From Hyphococcus sp. (GTDB taxonomy: Bacteria > Pseudomonadota > Alphaproteobacteria > Caulobacterales > Parvularculaceae), in the NCBI GenBank assembly GCA_021604605.1, contig BQJH01000156.1, forward strand, positions 1 through 7,068: 7,068 nt of DNA, read 5' to 3'. The position numbers and the translations under genes were made by a program. This document shows, one piece after another, positions 1-6,318 of the stretch (the first letter of the stretch is position 1; the number at the start of each line of letters is the position of its first letter). The notes under the pieces were generated by a model. The model was not told where the DNA came from and made no database searches. It saw only the letters and a program-made list of their open reading frames with translations.

Positions 1-839
1 ATCGTATCGCCGCCGGGGCCGAGCGCGAAGAAAACGAAGCCAATGGTGATGAGACGACTATCAACAGTCTATTCGCGCTATATGAAGTCAAACCCGTTGA
101 CCGGCTGACACTTTCTGCTGGCATTCGCAACGATGATCACAGTGAGTTTGGCGCGGCGACCACATTTCGTTTTGCGGGGGCATATCAGCTCACCGAAACG
201 ATTACACTACGCGGCACATGGGGCGAAGGCTTCAAAGCGCCAACAATATTCCAACTGACACAAAGCTTTGGAGTGTTGCCGCCAAATGGCGACTTGCAAC
301 CTGAGACAAGCAAAGCGTTTGACGTCGGTCTTGATTTTACATCACCGGATGGCCGCGCGGCGCTAAGCGTCACATACTTTAACCGCGATACGGAAAACCA
401 GATTATCTTCGCGCCGAACTCGCGTTATGAAAATCTCGCCGCAACCGAGGCCCAAGGCATTGAGACAGCGCTCGACGTCGCCTTGCCAGGTAACTTCTCT
501 CTTAGCGCTAATTACGCCTATATCGACGCCATCGACGCGACGACTGGCGCACGACAAATCAGGACGCCGCGCCATTCCGGCGATGCAGGACTGATCTATG
601 GGGGCGAAAAACTCTCCGGGTCGCTTATCGCTCGCTACAATGGGGATGAAACAGAGGGGCCCTTCGGCAGTGACGTTGAGGAATGGATTCGGGTTGATCT
701 CGCCGCCAGCTATGCCATCAGCGAGGCGATAGAGATTTATGGCCGGATTGAAAATTTACTTGATGCCGATTACCAGCAGGTTTCAGGATACGGAACGCCG
801 GGCCTTTCGGGTTATGCGGGTATCAGAGTGAAGCTTTAA
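1..839 (+). CDS. TonB-dependent outer-membrane receptor, BtuB-like (3' part only)
   Basis: The frame is open from the left edge (first full codon at 3) to TAA at 837-839, so about 279 C-terminal residues are present and the start and plug domain lie outside the window. The part seen is the beta-barrel. It carries the family stretch GTWGEGFKAPTIFQL followed by GDLQPETSKAFDVGLDF, typical of BtuB-like receptors (usual form GFKAP then NPxLKPExS). It ends in a strand region with NLLDADYQ and GYAGIRVKL. The last residue is Leu rather than the usual aromatic. These receptors import a large ligand across the outer membrane using TonB energy. The binding protein, permease and ATPase that follow directly make corrinoid (vitamin B12) import the best guess. 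An iron-siderophore or heme receptor is the main alternative. The family call is firm; the substrate is inferred from context. Confidence 0.9.
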   Translation, partial: RIAAGAEREENEANGDETTINSLFALYEVKPVDRLTLSAGIRNDDHSEFGAATTFRFAGAYQLTETITLRGTWGEGFKAPTIFQLTQSFGVLPPNGDLQPETSKAFDVGLDFTSPDGRAALSVTYFNRDTENQIIFAPNSRYENLAATEAQGIETALDVALPGNFSLSANYAYIDAIDATTGARQIRTPRHSGDAGLIYGGEKLSGSLIARYNGDETEGPFGSDVEEWIRVDLAASYAISEAIEIYGRIENLLDADYQQVSGYGTPGLSGYAGIRVKL

Positions 840-1688
840 ATGGTACGCCAACTGATCATAATCGGTCTTGTTCTCCTTGCGGCCTGCGCGCCGCGCGCGA
901 ATACGAGCGATAAAGATCAGACAATAGCCGGTCGGCGCATCGTCAGCCTTGATTATTGCGCCGACCAGTATGTTCTAAAATTCGCAAACAGAAACGAGAT
1001 CGCTGGCCTCTCGCCTGATGCGGAAAAAATCTTCTCCTATATGCGCGAGGAGGCAGCGGGATTGAACAAAGTCCGCCCACGTGCCGAAGATGTATTACTG
1101 CTTAACCCCGACATCGTGGTGCGCACCTATGGCGGTGGGCCTAATGCGGCAGCTTTTTTTGAGCGCGCTGGAATAGAGGTCGTGCAGATTGGCTATGCCG
1201 CTTCTCTCGATGATGTAAAAACTGTCATTCAAAAAGCCGCTGACGATATTGGCGCATCAGAAAAGGGCCGTGCCGTTGTCACAAAAATGGAAACACGCCT
1301 CAGCAACATTTCGAAAAACCCAAGCGGGTCAAACATACTCTACCTCACATCGAAAGGCGCGGTCGCGGGAACGGGAACGCTGATCGACGAACTCCTGACC
1401 ACCGCAGGCATGACAAACTTCCAAACCCGCCCTGGCTGGAATACGCTTTCACTTGAGCGCCTGGCCCATGAACAACCGGACCGGATCGCCGCCAGTTTTT
1501 TTGATACGTCTGATCTTGTCTCCGACATCTGGACACCTGCGCGTCACCCGATCGCTCAGCGGCAGTTGGCTCGTGTTCCCGTGACTGAACTACCGAGCGC
1601 CTGGACCTCTTGCGGCGCATGGTTTCTGGTTGACGTCATTGAGGCGCTTGCTGCGGATCAAGCGGCACTGGAGCAAACCATCCAATGA
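840..1688 (+). CDS. btuF: ABC transporter substrate-binding lipoprotein, BtuF-like
   Basis: This 282-residue protein is the probable periplasmic ligand-binding component of a corrinoid or metal-chelate ABC importer. The N-terminus (VRQLIIIGLVLLAAC) is a short signal peptide with a lipobox, LAAC at 13-16, so it is predicted to be lipidated on Cys16. RIVSLDYCADQ at 33-43 is the typical opening strand of the helical-backbone BtuF/FhuD type. LLLNPDIVV at 86-94 fits the first lobe, and TGTLIDELLTTAGMTN near 178-193 fits the second lobe. The ATG follows the receptor stop codon directly, and the stop overlaps the permease start (ATGA at 1685-1688), which suggests translational coupling. Length is normal for the family. 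Membership of the B12/iron-complex binding-protein superfamily is secure; the B12 assignment is moderate. Confidence 0.82.
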   Translation: MVRQLIIIGLVLLAACAPRANTSDKDQTIAGRRIVSLDYCADQYVLKFANRNEIAGLSPDAEKIFSYMREEAAGLNKVRPRAEDVLLLNPDIVVRTYGGGPNAAAFFERAGIEVVQIGYAASLDDVKTVIQKAADDIGASEKGRAVVTKMETRLSNISKNPSGSNILYLTSKGAVAGTGTLIDELLTTAGMTNFQTRPGWNTLSLERLAHEQPDRIAASFFDTSDLVSDIWTPARHPIAQRQLARVPVTELPSAWTSCGAWFLVDVIEALAADQAALEQTIQ

Positions 1689-2671
1689 ATGATCGTTTAC
1701 TCCTCTCATGTCTTGGCCTCGCTTCCTTAGCGGCAATTTTTGCCGCCTGTTTTCTTGGTTCAACACCAATGCCGCCGGGCCGACTTTTTGCGGCGATGGT
1801 TGGCGCCGGTTCAGTCGGCGATCACATCGTTCTATGGGAAATTCGCCTGCCCCGCGCCATCGCCGCTTTTATTGTCGGCGGCGCACTCGGGCTTTGCGGC
1901 GCGGCGCTGCAAGGGCTGTTGCGTAACCCATTAGCTGAACCGGGCGTCCTCGGTGTTTCCGCGTTCTCCGCCCTTGGCGCCACCCTCGCACTTTTTTACG
2001 GGGCGGCGGCTTTGTCACCTTTCGTCTTACCGCTATCGGCGATTGCCGGCGCCCTCGCCGCAACATTTTTTCTCGCCTTTGCCGCCATTCGCAACTCATC
2101 GATGGTCACGTTAATTTTAATCGGCATCGGTCTTTCGAGTTTTGCCGGTGCGTTGATGGCGCTGTTATTAAACCTGGCGCCGAACCCCTTTTCGCTTTCT
2201 GATTTAATCAGTTGGACCCTCGGCTCTGTCGCGAATCGCAGCTTTGCTGATCTGGCGCTGGCGGGACCATTTCTGGGCGCCGGGCTGATTTTCATCGTCA
2301 TGAGCGGGCGCGGTCTTACAGCGCTTAGCCTCGGCGAAGAAGCCGCCCACGGGCTTGGCGTCAATTTGCGCAGGACACGGATGTTCGTTGTCATCGGGAC
2401 CGGGTTGATCACTGGCGCCGCTGTTTCCATTGCCGGCGCTATCGGCTTTGTCGGCATCGTCGCACCGCATCTCATACGGCCATTGGTCAATCACGATCCG
2501 GCCCGGACGCTTGCACCCGCCGCCTTCCTTGGCGGTATTCTTCTCGTCCTCGCAGATATTGGCGTGCGCCTGATCCCAACACCGTCCGAGCTTCGCCTTG
2601 GTGTTTTGGCGGCGCTCATTGGCGCCCCGGCGTTCATCTGGATCGCGAGCCAGAGGCGGACAGGCTCATGA
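1685..2671 (+). CDS. btuC: FecCD/BtuC-family ABC transporter permease
   Basis: This 328-residue inner-membrane permease is probably the channel of the corrinoid importer. It is rich in hydrophobic segments along its whole length, as expected for the roughly ten-helix FecCD fold. Family landmarks are LLRNPLAEPGVLGVSAF near 78-94, ISWTLGS near 175-181, SLGEEAAHGLGV near 215-226, and GAIGFVGIVAPHLIR at 251-265, the cytoplasmic stretch that contacts the ATPase in BtuC-type permeases. The end (ELRLGVLAALIGAPAFIWI) is also typical. The start overlaps the preceding stop and the stop overlaps the next start as ATGA, so all three transporter genes are likely translated as a coupled unit. Two copies would pair with two ATPase subunits. 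The family call is very secure. The btuC name is by context, since iron-siderophore permeases look much the same. Confidence 0.9.
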   Translation: MNDRLLLSCLGLASLAAIFAACFLGSTPMPPGRLFAAMVGAGSVGDHIVLWEIRLPRAIAAFIVGGALGLCGAALQGLLRNPLAEPGVLGVSAFSALGATLALFYGAAALSPFVLPLSAIAGALAATFFLAFAAIRNSSMVTLILIGIGLSSFAGALMALLLNLAPNPFSLSDLISWTLGSVANRSFADLALAGPFLGAGLIFIVMSGRGLTALSLGEEAAHGLGVNLRRTRMFVVIGTGLITGAAVSIAGAIGFVGIVAPHLIRPLVNHDPARTLAPAAFLGGILLVLADIGVRLIPTPSELRLGVLAALIGAPAFIWIASQRRTGS

Positions 2672-3450
2672 CCCGGACAGCGACCATCAATCTTGATAAG
2701 GTCAGCGTTGGCGAAAGCGCTACGCCAAGGCTCAGCAATGTAACGGTTACGTTTCAACAGAACGAACTGACCGCCATCATTGGCCCCAATGGCGCCGGAA
2801 AGTCGACGCTACTAAAGTGCGCTCTCGGGTTAACCGAACCGGACGCCGGGGCCATATCAATCAACAACAAAGCGCTAACATCATTATCACCGATTGAGCG
2901 CGCCCGGATTGTTTCCTACCTTCCACAAATGCGCGCCCTCGCCTGGCCGCTAAAGGTTCGTGATGTGGTCGCCCTCGGGCGGTTCGCCTATGGCGGCGCG
3001 CTGGGGCGTTTAAAAGCAGAAGACGCCGCTGCCGTTGATCAAGCCATCATTAGCTGCGGACTTGAACGTCTTCGGGACCGCAACACCGATACGCTTTCCG
3101 GCGGCGAGCTGGCGCGTGTGCATTGCGCCAGAGCCTTCGCGGCGCAGACGCCTTTGCTTATTGCCGATGAACCGGTCGCCTCCCTTGATCCGCATCACCA
3201 GTTCAAGATCATGGCCTTCATCAAAGATTATGTCACGAAAGGCGGCGGCGCGGTCGTGGTCCTGCATGACTTGTCGCTGGCCGCCAGTTTCGCCGACCGG
3301 CTGATCTGGATGAAAGATGGGAAGATCAATGCGGATGGCTCGCCTGACGAAACGATGACGAGGGAACGTATTCAAGATGTGTTTGACGTCAGCGCCGAGG
3401 TTTCAAAGCGTGATGACGGCGCGTTGCAAGTCACGATGACGGGTGTTTGA
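2668..3450 (+). CDS. btuD: ABC transporter ATP-binding protein, BtuD/FecE type
   Basis: This 260-residue ATPase is predicted to power the importer from the cytoplasmic face. All nucleotide-binding motifs are present and intact: Walker A GPNGAGKST at 39-47, Q-loop Gln87 in SYLPQ, signature LSGGE at 143-147, Walker B LLIADEP at 163-169 with catalytic Glu168, D-loop SLD at 172-174, and switch His200 in VVLHD. Length and spacing fit the BtuD/FecE/FhuC branch, and nothing suggests decay. The start overlaps the permease stop (ATGA at 2668-2671). It is the last gene of the operon; the tRNA scar begins only about 55 bases after its stop, so the inserted element sits just behind the operon without breaking it. 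ATPase identity is certain. The B12 substrate is inferred from the BtuB-like receptor. Confidence 0.92.
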   Translation: MTRTATINLDKVSVGESATPRLSNVTVTFQQNELTAIIGPNGAGKSTLLKCALGLTEPDAGAISINNKALTSLSPIERARIVSYLPQMRALAWPLKVRDVVALGRFAYGGALGRLKAEDAAAVDQAIISCGLERLRDRNTDTLSGGELARVHCARAFAAQTPLLIADEPVASLDPHHQFKIMAFIKDYVTKGGGAVVVLHDLSLAASFADRLIWMKDGKINADGSPDETMTRERIQDVFDVSAEVSKRDDGALQVTMTGV

Positions 3451-3451
3451 T

Positions 3452-3494
3452 CGTTTGCTGCAAAAATTGCCGCGCGGCGCTTGCTCTGCAAACG
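3452..3494. terminator. Possible hairpin between btuD and the tRNA scar
   Basis: A 7-base inverted repeat, CGTTTGC (3452-3458) and GCAAACG (3488-3494), encloses the palindrome GCCGCGCGGC (3469-3478). On the minus strand that palindrome is followed by AATTTTT (3468-3462), so it could have ended the ancestral tRNA transcript. On the plus strand there is no T run, so as an end for the btu transcript it would have to be non-canonical. The inner stem is short, hence the low confidence. Confidence 0.35.
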
Positions 3495-3505
3495 TACTCG
3501 AATAT

Positions 3506-3550
3506 TGGTAGCGGGGGCAGATTTGAACTGCCGACCTCAGGGTTATGAAC
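3506..3550 (-). pseudogene. 3' half of a tRNA with CAT anticodon (tRNA-Met type): attachment-site scar
   Basis: Read on the minus strand this is the right-hand half of a tRNA: anticodon loop TTCATAA (3549-3543), 3' anticodon stem CCCTG (3542-3538), variable loop AGGTC (3537-3533), T-stem GGCAG (3532-3528), T-loop TTCAAAT (3527-3521), T-stem CTGCC (3520-3516), acceptor strand CCCGCT (3515-3510), discriminator A (3509) and encoded CCA (3508-3506). The spacing from anticodon to T-arm is exact. The acceptor strand has six bases, not seven, which fits a copy under no selection. Beyond 3550 the bases no longer pair with the anticodon stem and no D-arm follows, so the 5' half is missing. Elongator Met is the best fit; initiator Met or Ile-CAT are possible. 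With an integrase next door, this is best read as the att core left at one end of the element. Confidence 0.85.
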
Positions 3551-3622
3551 AGGAAAAATAGGAACGAATTGAGAACTTCTAAGTGCTTTTACGACACCCT
3601 TGAATGCCATTAAGTTATTGAT

Positions 3623-3651
3623 TTGACTCCATTTTTTGAACTCTTTATGAT
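3623..3651 (+). promoter_or_regulatory. Predicted sigma-70-type promoter of the integrase gene
   Basis: TTGACT (3623-3628) and TATGAT (3646-3651) are separated by 17 bases, each matching consensus at five of six positions. Transcription would start near 3658, leaving a leader of about 97 bases before the integrase ATG. That leader contains the repeats listed separately. Confidence 0.6.
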
Positions 3652-3675
3652 TTCGCTATTGATCGCAAGACTCAA

Positions 3676-3717
3676 CTAGTTTTTCCAATTTTCAGCGGAC
3701 ACCTAGTAAAAAACTAG
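3676..3717. repeat. CTAG-containing inverted repeats upstream of the integrase
   Basis: CTAGTTTTT (3676-3684) is exactly inverted as AAAAACTAG (3709-3717). The right arm is itself half of a smaller inverted repeat, CTAGT (3703-3707) with ACTAG (3713-3717). Three copies of CTAG thus lie in 42 bases between the tRNA scar and the integrase. The position is right for arm-type integrase sites, an excisionase or repressor site, or a leader hairpin. The repeats are directly seen; the function is not known. Confidence 0.5.
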
Positions 3718-3726
3718 CAAATCTCG

Positions 3727-3736
3727 CGACCTCAGG
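3727..3736 (+). repeat. Second copy of a 10-base piece of the att core
   Basis: CGACCTCAGG here is identical to bases 3532-3541 inside the tRNA scar (variable loop and anticodon stem region) and in the same orientation. It ends 18 bases before the integrase start codon. It may be an integrase contact used for self-regulation, or a chance match. Confidence 0.4.
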
Positions 3737-3754
3737 ATCGTAAATGAGGCGAAA

Positions 3755-5287
3755 ATGAAAACTGAAATTATCAACGGCGTTGAGCTGCAAATTCCAACAC
3801 ACCCAAGACCTACTCCCGGGCCAAAAAAAGGTGTTCCAGCCCCGCTAAAAAAAGCGATCCCGAACGTCGCAATCACGCCGGAGAAACTGAACAAACTTCG
3901 CGATGACATTCTTGTTGGATCAATAAAGCCGAAGTCTGCGAAGGCTCTTTATCGTGGCGGCTCTATATATGTTTTCGCTGCCAAGAGTGGGATAAAGCTC
4001 AAAGGGCAGATTTGGGACAAGTTCAAAAAGTCACCACGCTGGGTAACTTGTGGGGAATTTTCACTTTTCGGTGCCAACAAGATTACACAAGACAACCTAG
4101 ACCAAGCCGTAGAAAAATTTGCGGCGGAAAAGCGCGCTGCTCAAACATTGTTTTGGGGAGAGCGCAAAGACAAAGATAAAGCCAAAAAATATGCAGAAAC
4201 AACAAACCGCGAGTTCTTTCAACAATGGATGCGATTACCAAAAGCCCGGGAACTAAAAACGTTCGGAGATATGTGCGTTCGCATCCAGAAGGATTTTCTC
4301 GACTTTCCAGTTTCCCCTACCCGCAAGATTGGCGACGTCCCGCCGAGCTACTTTGGAGAGGATGAGGCGCAGGAATGGGTTACGGCCATTTATGAACAAC
4401 GAGGACAAGCCGCCGCGAAGAAAGCACGCAGCTATGTCATGGCGATGTTTAACCTTCTTAAAAAACAGAAGAAAATCACAAAACGAGCATCATTCCCGGA
4501 AACCGAACCTATTGACCCATGCGATCCGCGTGAAGTCTTCATATCCAAGCACGACCTACCGCAGTTTTGGAACGCAATAACCACCGTAAGCGATAACCGA
4601 CTTGAAAGAAGCCATTCTCTTTCTCAGACTCAAAGCGACTTTGCATTAGTCGCTTTACTCACCTGTCAACGGATCAGTCAGATTCAAAATCTTGAGTGGT
4701 CATGGGTCAACTTTAAAGATGAAATGATTTACTTCCCCGCGTCCGCGATGAAAGGGAAAAAGCCCCGGCCTTTTGATTGCCCCATCACGCAACCCGTCAT
4801 TGATATTCTTAAACGACGCCAAATGAGCAAATTCTGTAAATATGTGTTTGCATCTGAGTCTATACACGGAACACCCATAGCCAATCTCCCACGCCTTGCA
4901 GCGCGAATTGATGCGATCTTAGCAGGTATCCCGCACAAGAACTGCGATTATAAAAACCGTGATCAAGCGCCCTTTGACTGGTGTTGGCACGATTTCCGGC
5001 GAACCGCGATTCACTTTCTAGAGTCTTCCGACGACCCTCTAACCGACTCATTAACAGTAGAAAATTTAGAAGTAATATTAGCGCATTCAACAATGAAAAG
5101 CGGCAAAGCGATCAAGAGTTATGCAAGCGGGAAATTAAACCGACAAAAGAGACTCCTTTTTGAGCTTTACCACCGGGAACTATTTTCAATTGTTGATCCA
5201 GCGCACCCGTATATTGCGGACCGCAGGTCAAGATTGCTGGTGGAGAAACAACGCATTGAGTACGAGTTGCAGCGCATCGCAAGTTGA
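3755..5287 (+). CDS. int: Tyrosine recombinase / phage-type integrase
   Basis: This 510-residue enzyme is expected to catalyse site-specific insertion and excision of the element at the tRNA 3' end. The full catalytic set is visible: Arg306 in LLTCQRISQI, a beta-hairpin Lys in AMKGKKPR (probably Lys333), His412 and Arg415 in WHDFRRT, His444 in ILAHS, and nucleophile Tyr456 in IKSYAS. Residues about 60-130 (GGSIYVFAAKSGIK then WVTCGEFSLFG) weakly recall the DUF4102 arm-binding domain of P4-type integrases. Residues about 165-245 form a helical region that fits a core-binding domain. It is longer than the usual 400 or so residues. GAGG at 3746-3749 sits five bases before the ATG, supporting this start. 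It reads away from the tRNA scar into the element. The family is certain; the subfamily is tentative. Confidence 0.94.
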   Translation: MKTEIINGVELQIPTHPRPTPGPKKGVPAPLKKAIPNVAITPEKLNKLRDDILVGSIKPKSAKALYRGGSIYVFAAKSGIKLKGQIWDKFKKSPRWVTCGEFSLFGANKITQDNLDQAVEKFAAEKRAAQTLFWGERKDKDKAKKYAETTNREFFQQWMRLPKARELKTFGDMCVRIQKDFLDFPVSPTRKIGDVPPSYFGEDEAQEWVTAIYEQRGQAAAKKARSYVMAMFNLLKKQKKITKRASFPETEPIDPCDPREVFISKHDLPQFWNAITTVSDNRLERSHSLSQTQSDFALVALLTCQRISQIQNLEWSWVNFKDEMIYFPASAMKGKKPRPFDCPITQPVIDILKRRQMSKFCKYVFASESIHGTPIANLPRLAARIDAILAGIPHKNCDYKNRDQAPFDWCWHDFRRTAIHFLESSDDPLTDSLTVENLEVILAHSTMKSGKAIKSYASGKLNRQKRLLFELYHRELFSIVDPAHPYIADRRSRLLVEKQRIEYELQRIAS

Positions 5288-5312
5288 AAAATGCTTGGAA
5301 TTTTGTTATAAT
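5284..5312 (+). promoter_or_regulatory. Strong predicted sigma-70-type promoter after the integrase gene
   Basis: TTGAAA (5284-5289) and a perfect TATAAT (5307-5312) are separated by exactly 17 bases. The -35 box overlaps the integrase stop codon. Start of transcription is predicted near 5319. There is no good start codon with a ribosome site before the terminator at 5405-5436, so the transcript looks non-coding. Confidence 0.7.
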
Positions 5313-5318
5313 AAAACT

Positions 5319-5436
5319 GTAGGCACATAGTGTTTACAGAGGTATTTTTTATCGCAAATTCTCCGATAAAGTCGCCTTGCGACTATGGGAATTTTAGCCG
5401 TCCGCCCGTCGTTCCGAAAGGTTCGGCGGGTTTTTT
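5319..5436 (+). ncRNA. Candidate small structured RNA, about 118 nt
   Basis: A near-consensus promoter lies just upstream and a T6 terminator closes the interval. Between them are two perfect hairpins: TTTATCG (5348-5354) with CGATAAA (5364-5370) around a 9-base loop, and directly after it GTCGC (5371-5375) with GCGAC (5379-5383) around CTT. The terminator hairpin follows a probably unpaired stretch, 5384-5404. The first 29 bases (5319-5347) look unstructured. I do not recognise the family. The position, between the integrase and a membrane-protein gene in an element, would suit a regulatory or antisense RNA. An alternative is a long untranslated leader whose terminator attenuates the next gene. 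Confidence 0.55.
5405..5436 (+). terminator. Rho-independent terminator
   Basis: CCCGTCG (5405-5411) pairs with CGGCGGG (5424-5430), with one G-U pair. Two U-U mismatches and two more G-C pairs cap it around a GAAA loop, and six Ts follow (5431-5436). An alternative fold uses CCGAA (5414-5418) with TTCGG (5422-5426) on the same CCCG/CGGG base. Either fold separates the integrase and small-RNA transcripts from the next gene. Confidence 0.75.
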
Positions 5437-5473
5437 GCGCTATATACGAACATTGTTGACCTGAGGTGATTTG

Positions 5474-5479
5474 TATAAT
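5474..5479 (+). promoter_or_regulatory. Probable -10 box of the membrane-protein gene
   Basis: A perfect TATAAT lies 32 bases before the GTG start and just after a terminator. TTGACC at 5456-5461 is only 12 bases away, too close to act as a standard -35. TTGTTG (5453-5458, 15-base gap) is a poor substitute. The promoter is therefore weak, activator-dependent or read by another sigma factor, if real. Confidence 0.4.
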
Positions 5480-5511
5480 TCACTGGTGAAAAACAAGGGT
5501 GGGAAAATCAA

Positions 5512-6144
5512 GTGTTTAGAGCAATCATGAGTTTTGCAGCTAAGTATTGGTGGATTGGGATTCCAGTCTCGGCAATGTCGTTTGTATCGCTGTGCTTAGA
5601 TGTACTCGAACGGCTTGGTTTCAACGCATCGCAATGGTTGCAAATTGTACACGACATCATAATTCGCTGGAACTTTTGGTTAGTATCTTCTTTAGAATGG
5701 GTTGCCGCCTTAGTATCATTAAAGCTTTATACAAATGAAAGTGAGCTAAACGCTATACTATTGATGACGCTCCTACTTATACCAGCTACCTATAATATCT
5801 TCACTCTGGCGAGGCACCAGTCTAGGTATTTTCAATCATACTTTGCCCTTGGGATATTGGCTATTTTTGTGGTGACGATTCCGGTTAGTCTGTTTGTGCA
5901 GACAGACGATTATTCGAACGTCGATCAATTTTCACCAATAGCGCTTTTAACTATTCTATTAATGAGCCTAATTTTGACTTATACGCTCGCGCGAACGCGA
6001 CTCTATTTCCTTCTATTTTTCGCTACTGCAATTCTATCAATTGAAATTTTAAGGATTGTTCCGGCGCTTCAGCCATCTGTCGACTCCTTTCAGAATTGGC
6101 TGGAGGATGTACCGACGAAATACACAGATGAGAGTAGTGCGTAG
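5512..6144 (+). CDS. Multi-spanning membrane protein of unknown function
   Basis: This 210-residue protein is not recognised. Likely membrane segments are near residues 12-31, 53-73, 79-100, 107-129, 140-160 and 162-183, so five or six spans, followed by a short acidic hydrophilic tail (185-210) that includes DESSA at the end. No catalytic or transport motif is evident. The start chosen is GTG at 5512, because AAGGGTGGG (5495-5503) lies eight bases before it; ATG at 5527 (residue 6) is the alternative. It has its own -10 box and a probable terminator behind it, so it looks singly transcribed. Its AT-rich composition matches the rest of the element. Its place beside the integrase is where phages and islands often carry accessory genes such as superinfection-exclusion or defence proteins, but nothing in the sequence proves such a role. 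Confidence 0.75.
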   Translation: MFRAIMSFAAKYWWIGIPVSAMSFVSLCLDVLERLGFNASQWLQIVHDIIIRWNFWLVSSLEWVAALVSLKLYTNESELNAILLMTLLLIPATYNIFTLARHQSRYFQSYFALGILAIFVVTIPVSLFVQTDDYSNVDQFSPIALLTILLMSLILTYTLARTRLYFLLFFATAILSIEILRIVPALQPSVDSFQNWLEDVPTKYTDESSA

Positions 6145-6209
6145 TGCACTAGTCGGTTCACAAGGTCACGCCAGTATTATTGCGATGATGGCGATTTTGA
6201 GAGATCACC

Positions 6210-6242
6210 TCCGCGCGCCTCCAATTGTGTGGCGGATTTTTT
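6210..6242 (+). terminator. Probable Rho-independent terminator
   Basis: TCCGC (6210-6214) pairs with GCGGA (6232-6236), followed by six Ts (6237-6242). A few inner pairs are possible with a bulge at 6215. The loop is long, so it is a modest candidate. It lies 66 bases after the membrane-protein stop and would end that transcript. Confidence 0.45.
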
Positions 6243-6250
6243 ATATATAT

Positions 6251-6280
6251 TTGACAAAGGCAGATACTTTGGACCAAATA
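6251..6280 (+). promoter_or_regulatory. Possible promoter of the small exported-protein gene
   Basis: TTGACA at 6251-6256 is a perfect -35 box. The best-placed -10 is poor (CAAATA, 6275-6280, 18-base gap), while the better hexamer GATACT (6263-6268) is too close. It would give a leader of roughly 30 bases before the GTG at 6319. Confidence 0.35.
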
Positions 6281-6318
6281 AATATGGCCAGCGAAACTTT
6301 TATCTGAGAGGTTTGAAG

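Noticed and set aside
1708..1934. Overlapping frames inside the permease gene, and similar long frames on the opposite strand of the btu genes
   Set aside because: They are GC-rich shadows of strongly supported genes and their products show no family features.
3506..3600. A complete functional tRNA at this position
   Set aside because: Beyond the anticodon loop the sequence neither pairs with the anticodon stem nor contains a D-arm or the 5' acceptor strand.
5341..5436. A retron RNA or a CRISPR-type array in the hairpin-rich interval
   Set aside because: No reverse transcriptase or Cas gene is present and there are no regularly spaced direct repeats.
5385..5459. A 24-codon frame starting ATGGGA inside the small-RNA region
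   Set aside because: It runs through the terminator hairpin and T run and has no ribosome-binding site.
5486..5530. A 14-codon leader frame (GTG 5486) whose stop overlaps the ATG at 5527
   Set aside because: The only SD-like sequence, GAGGTGAT, is 15 bases away, too far, and probably lies upstream of the transcription start. The GTG at 5512 has a better ribosome-binding site.
6229..6318. An N-terminal extension of the exported protein starting at GTG 6229
   Set aside because: That start lies inside a probable terminator, has no ribosome-binding site, and would bury the export signal 30 residues into the protein. The GTG at 6319 has GAGAGG at good spacing.
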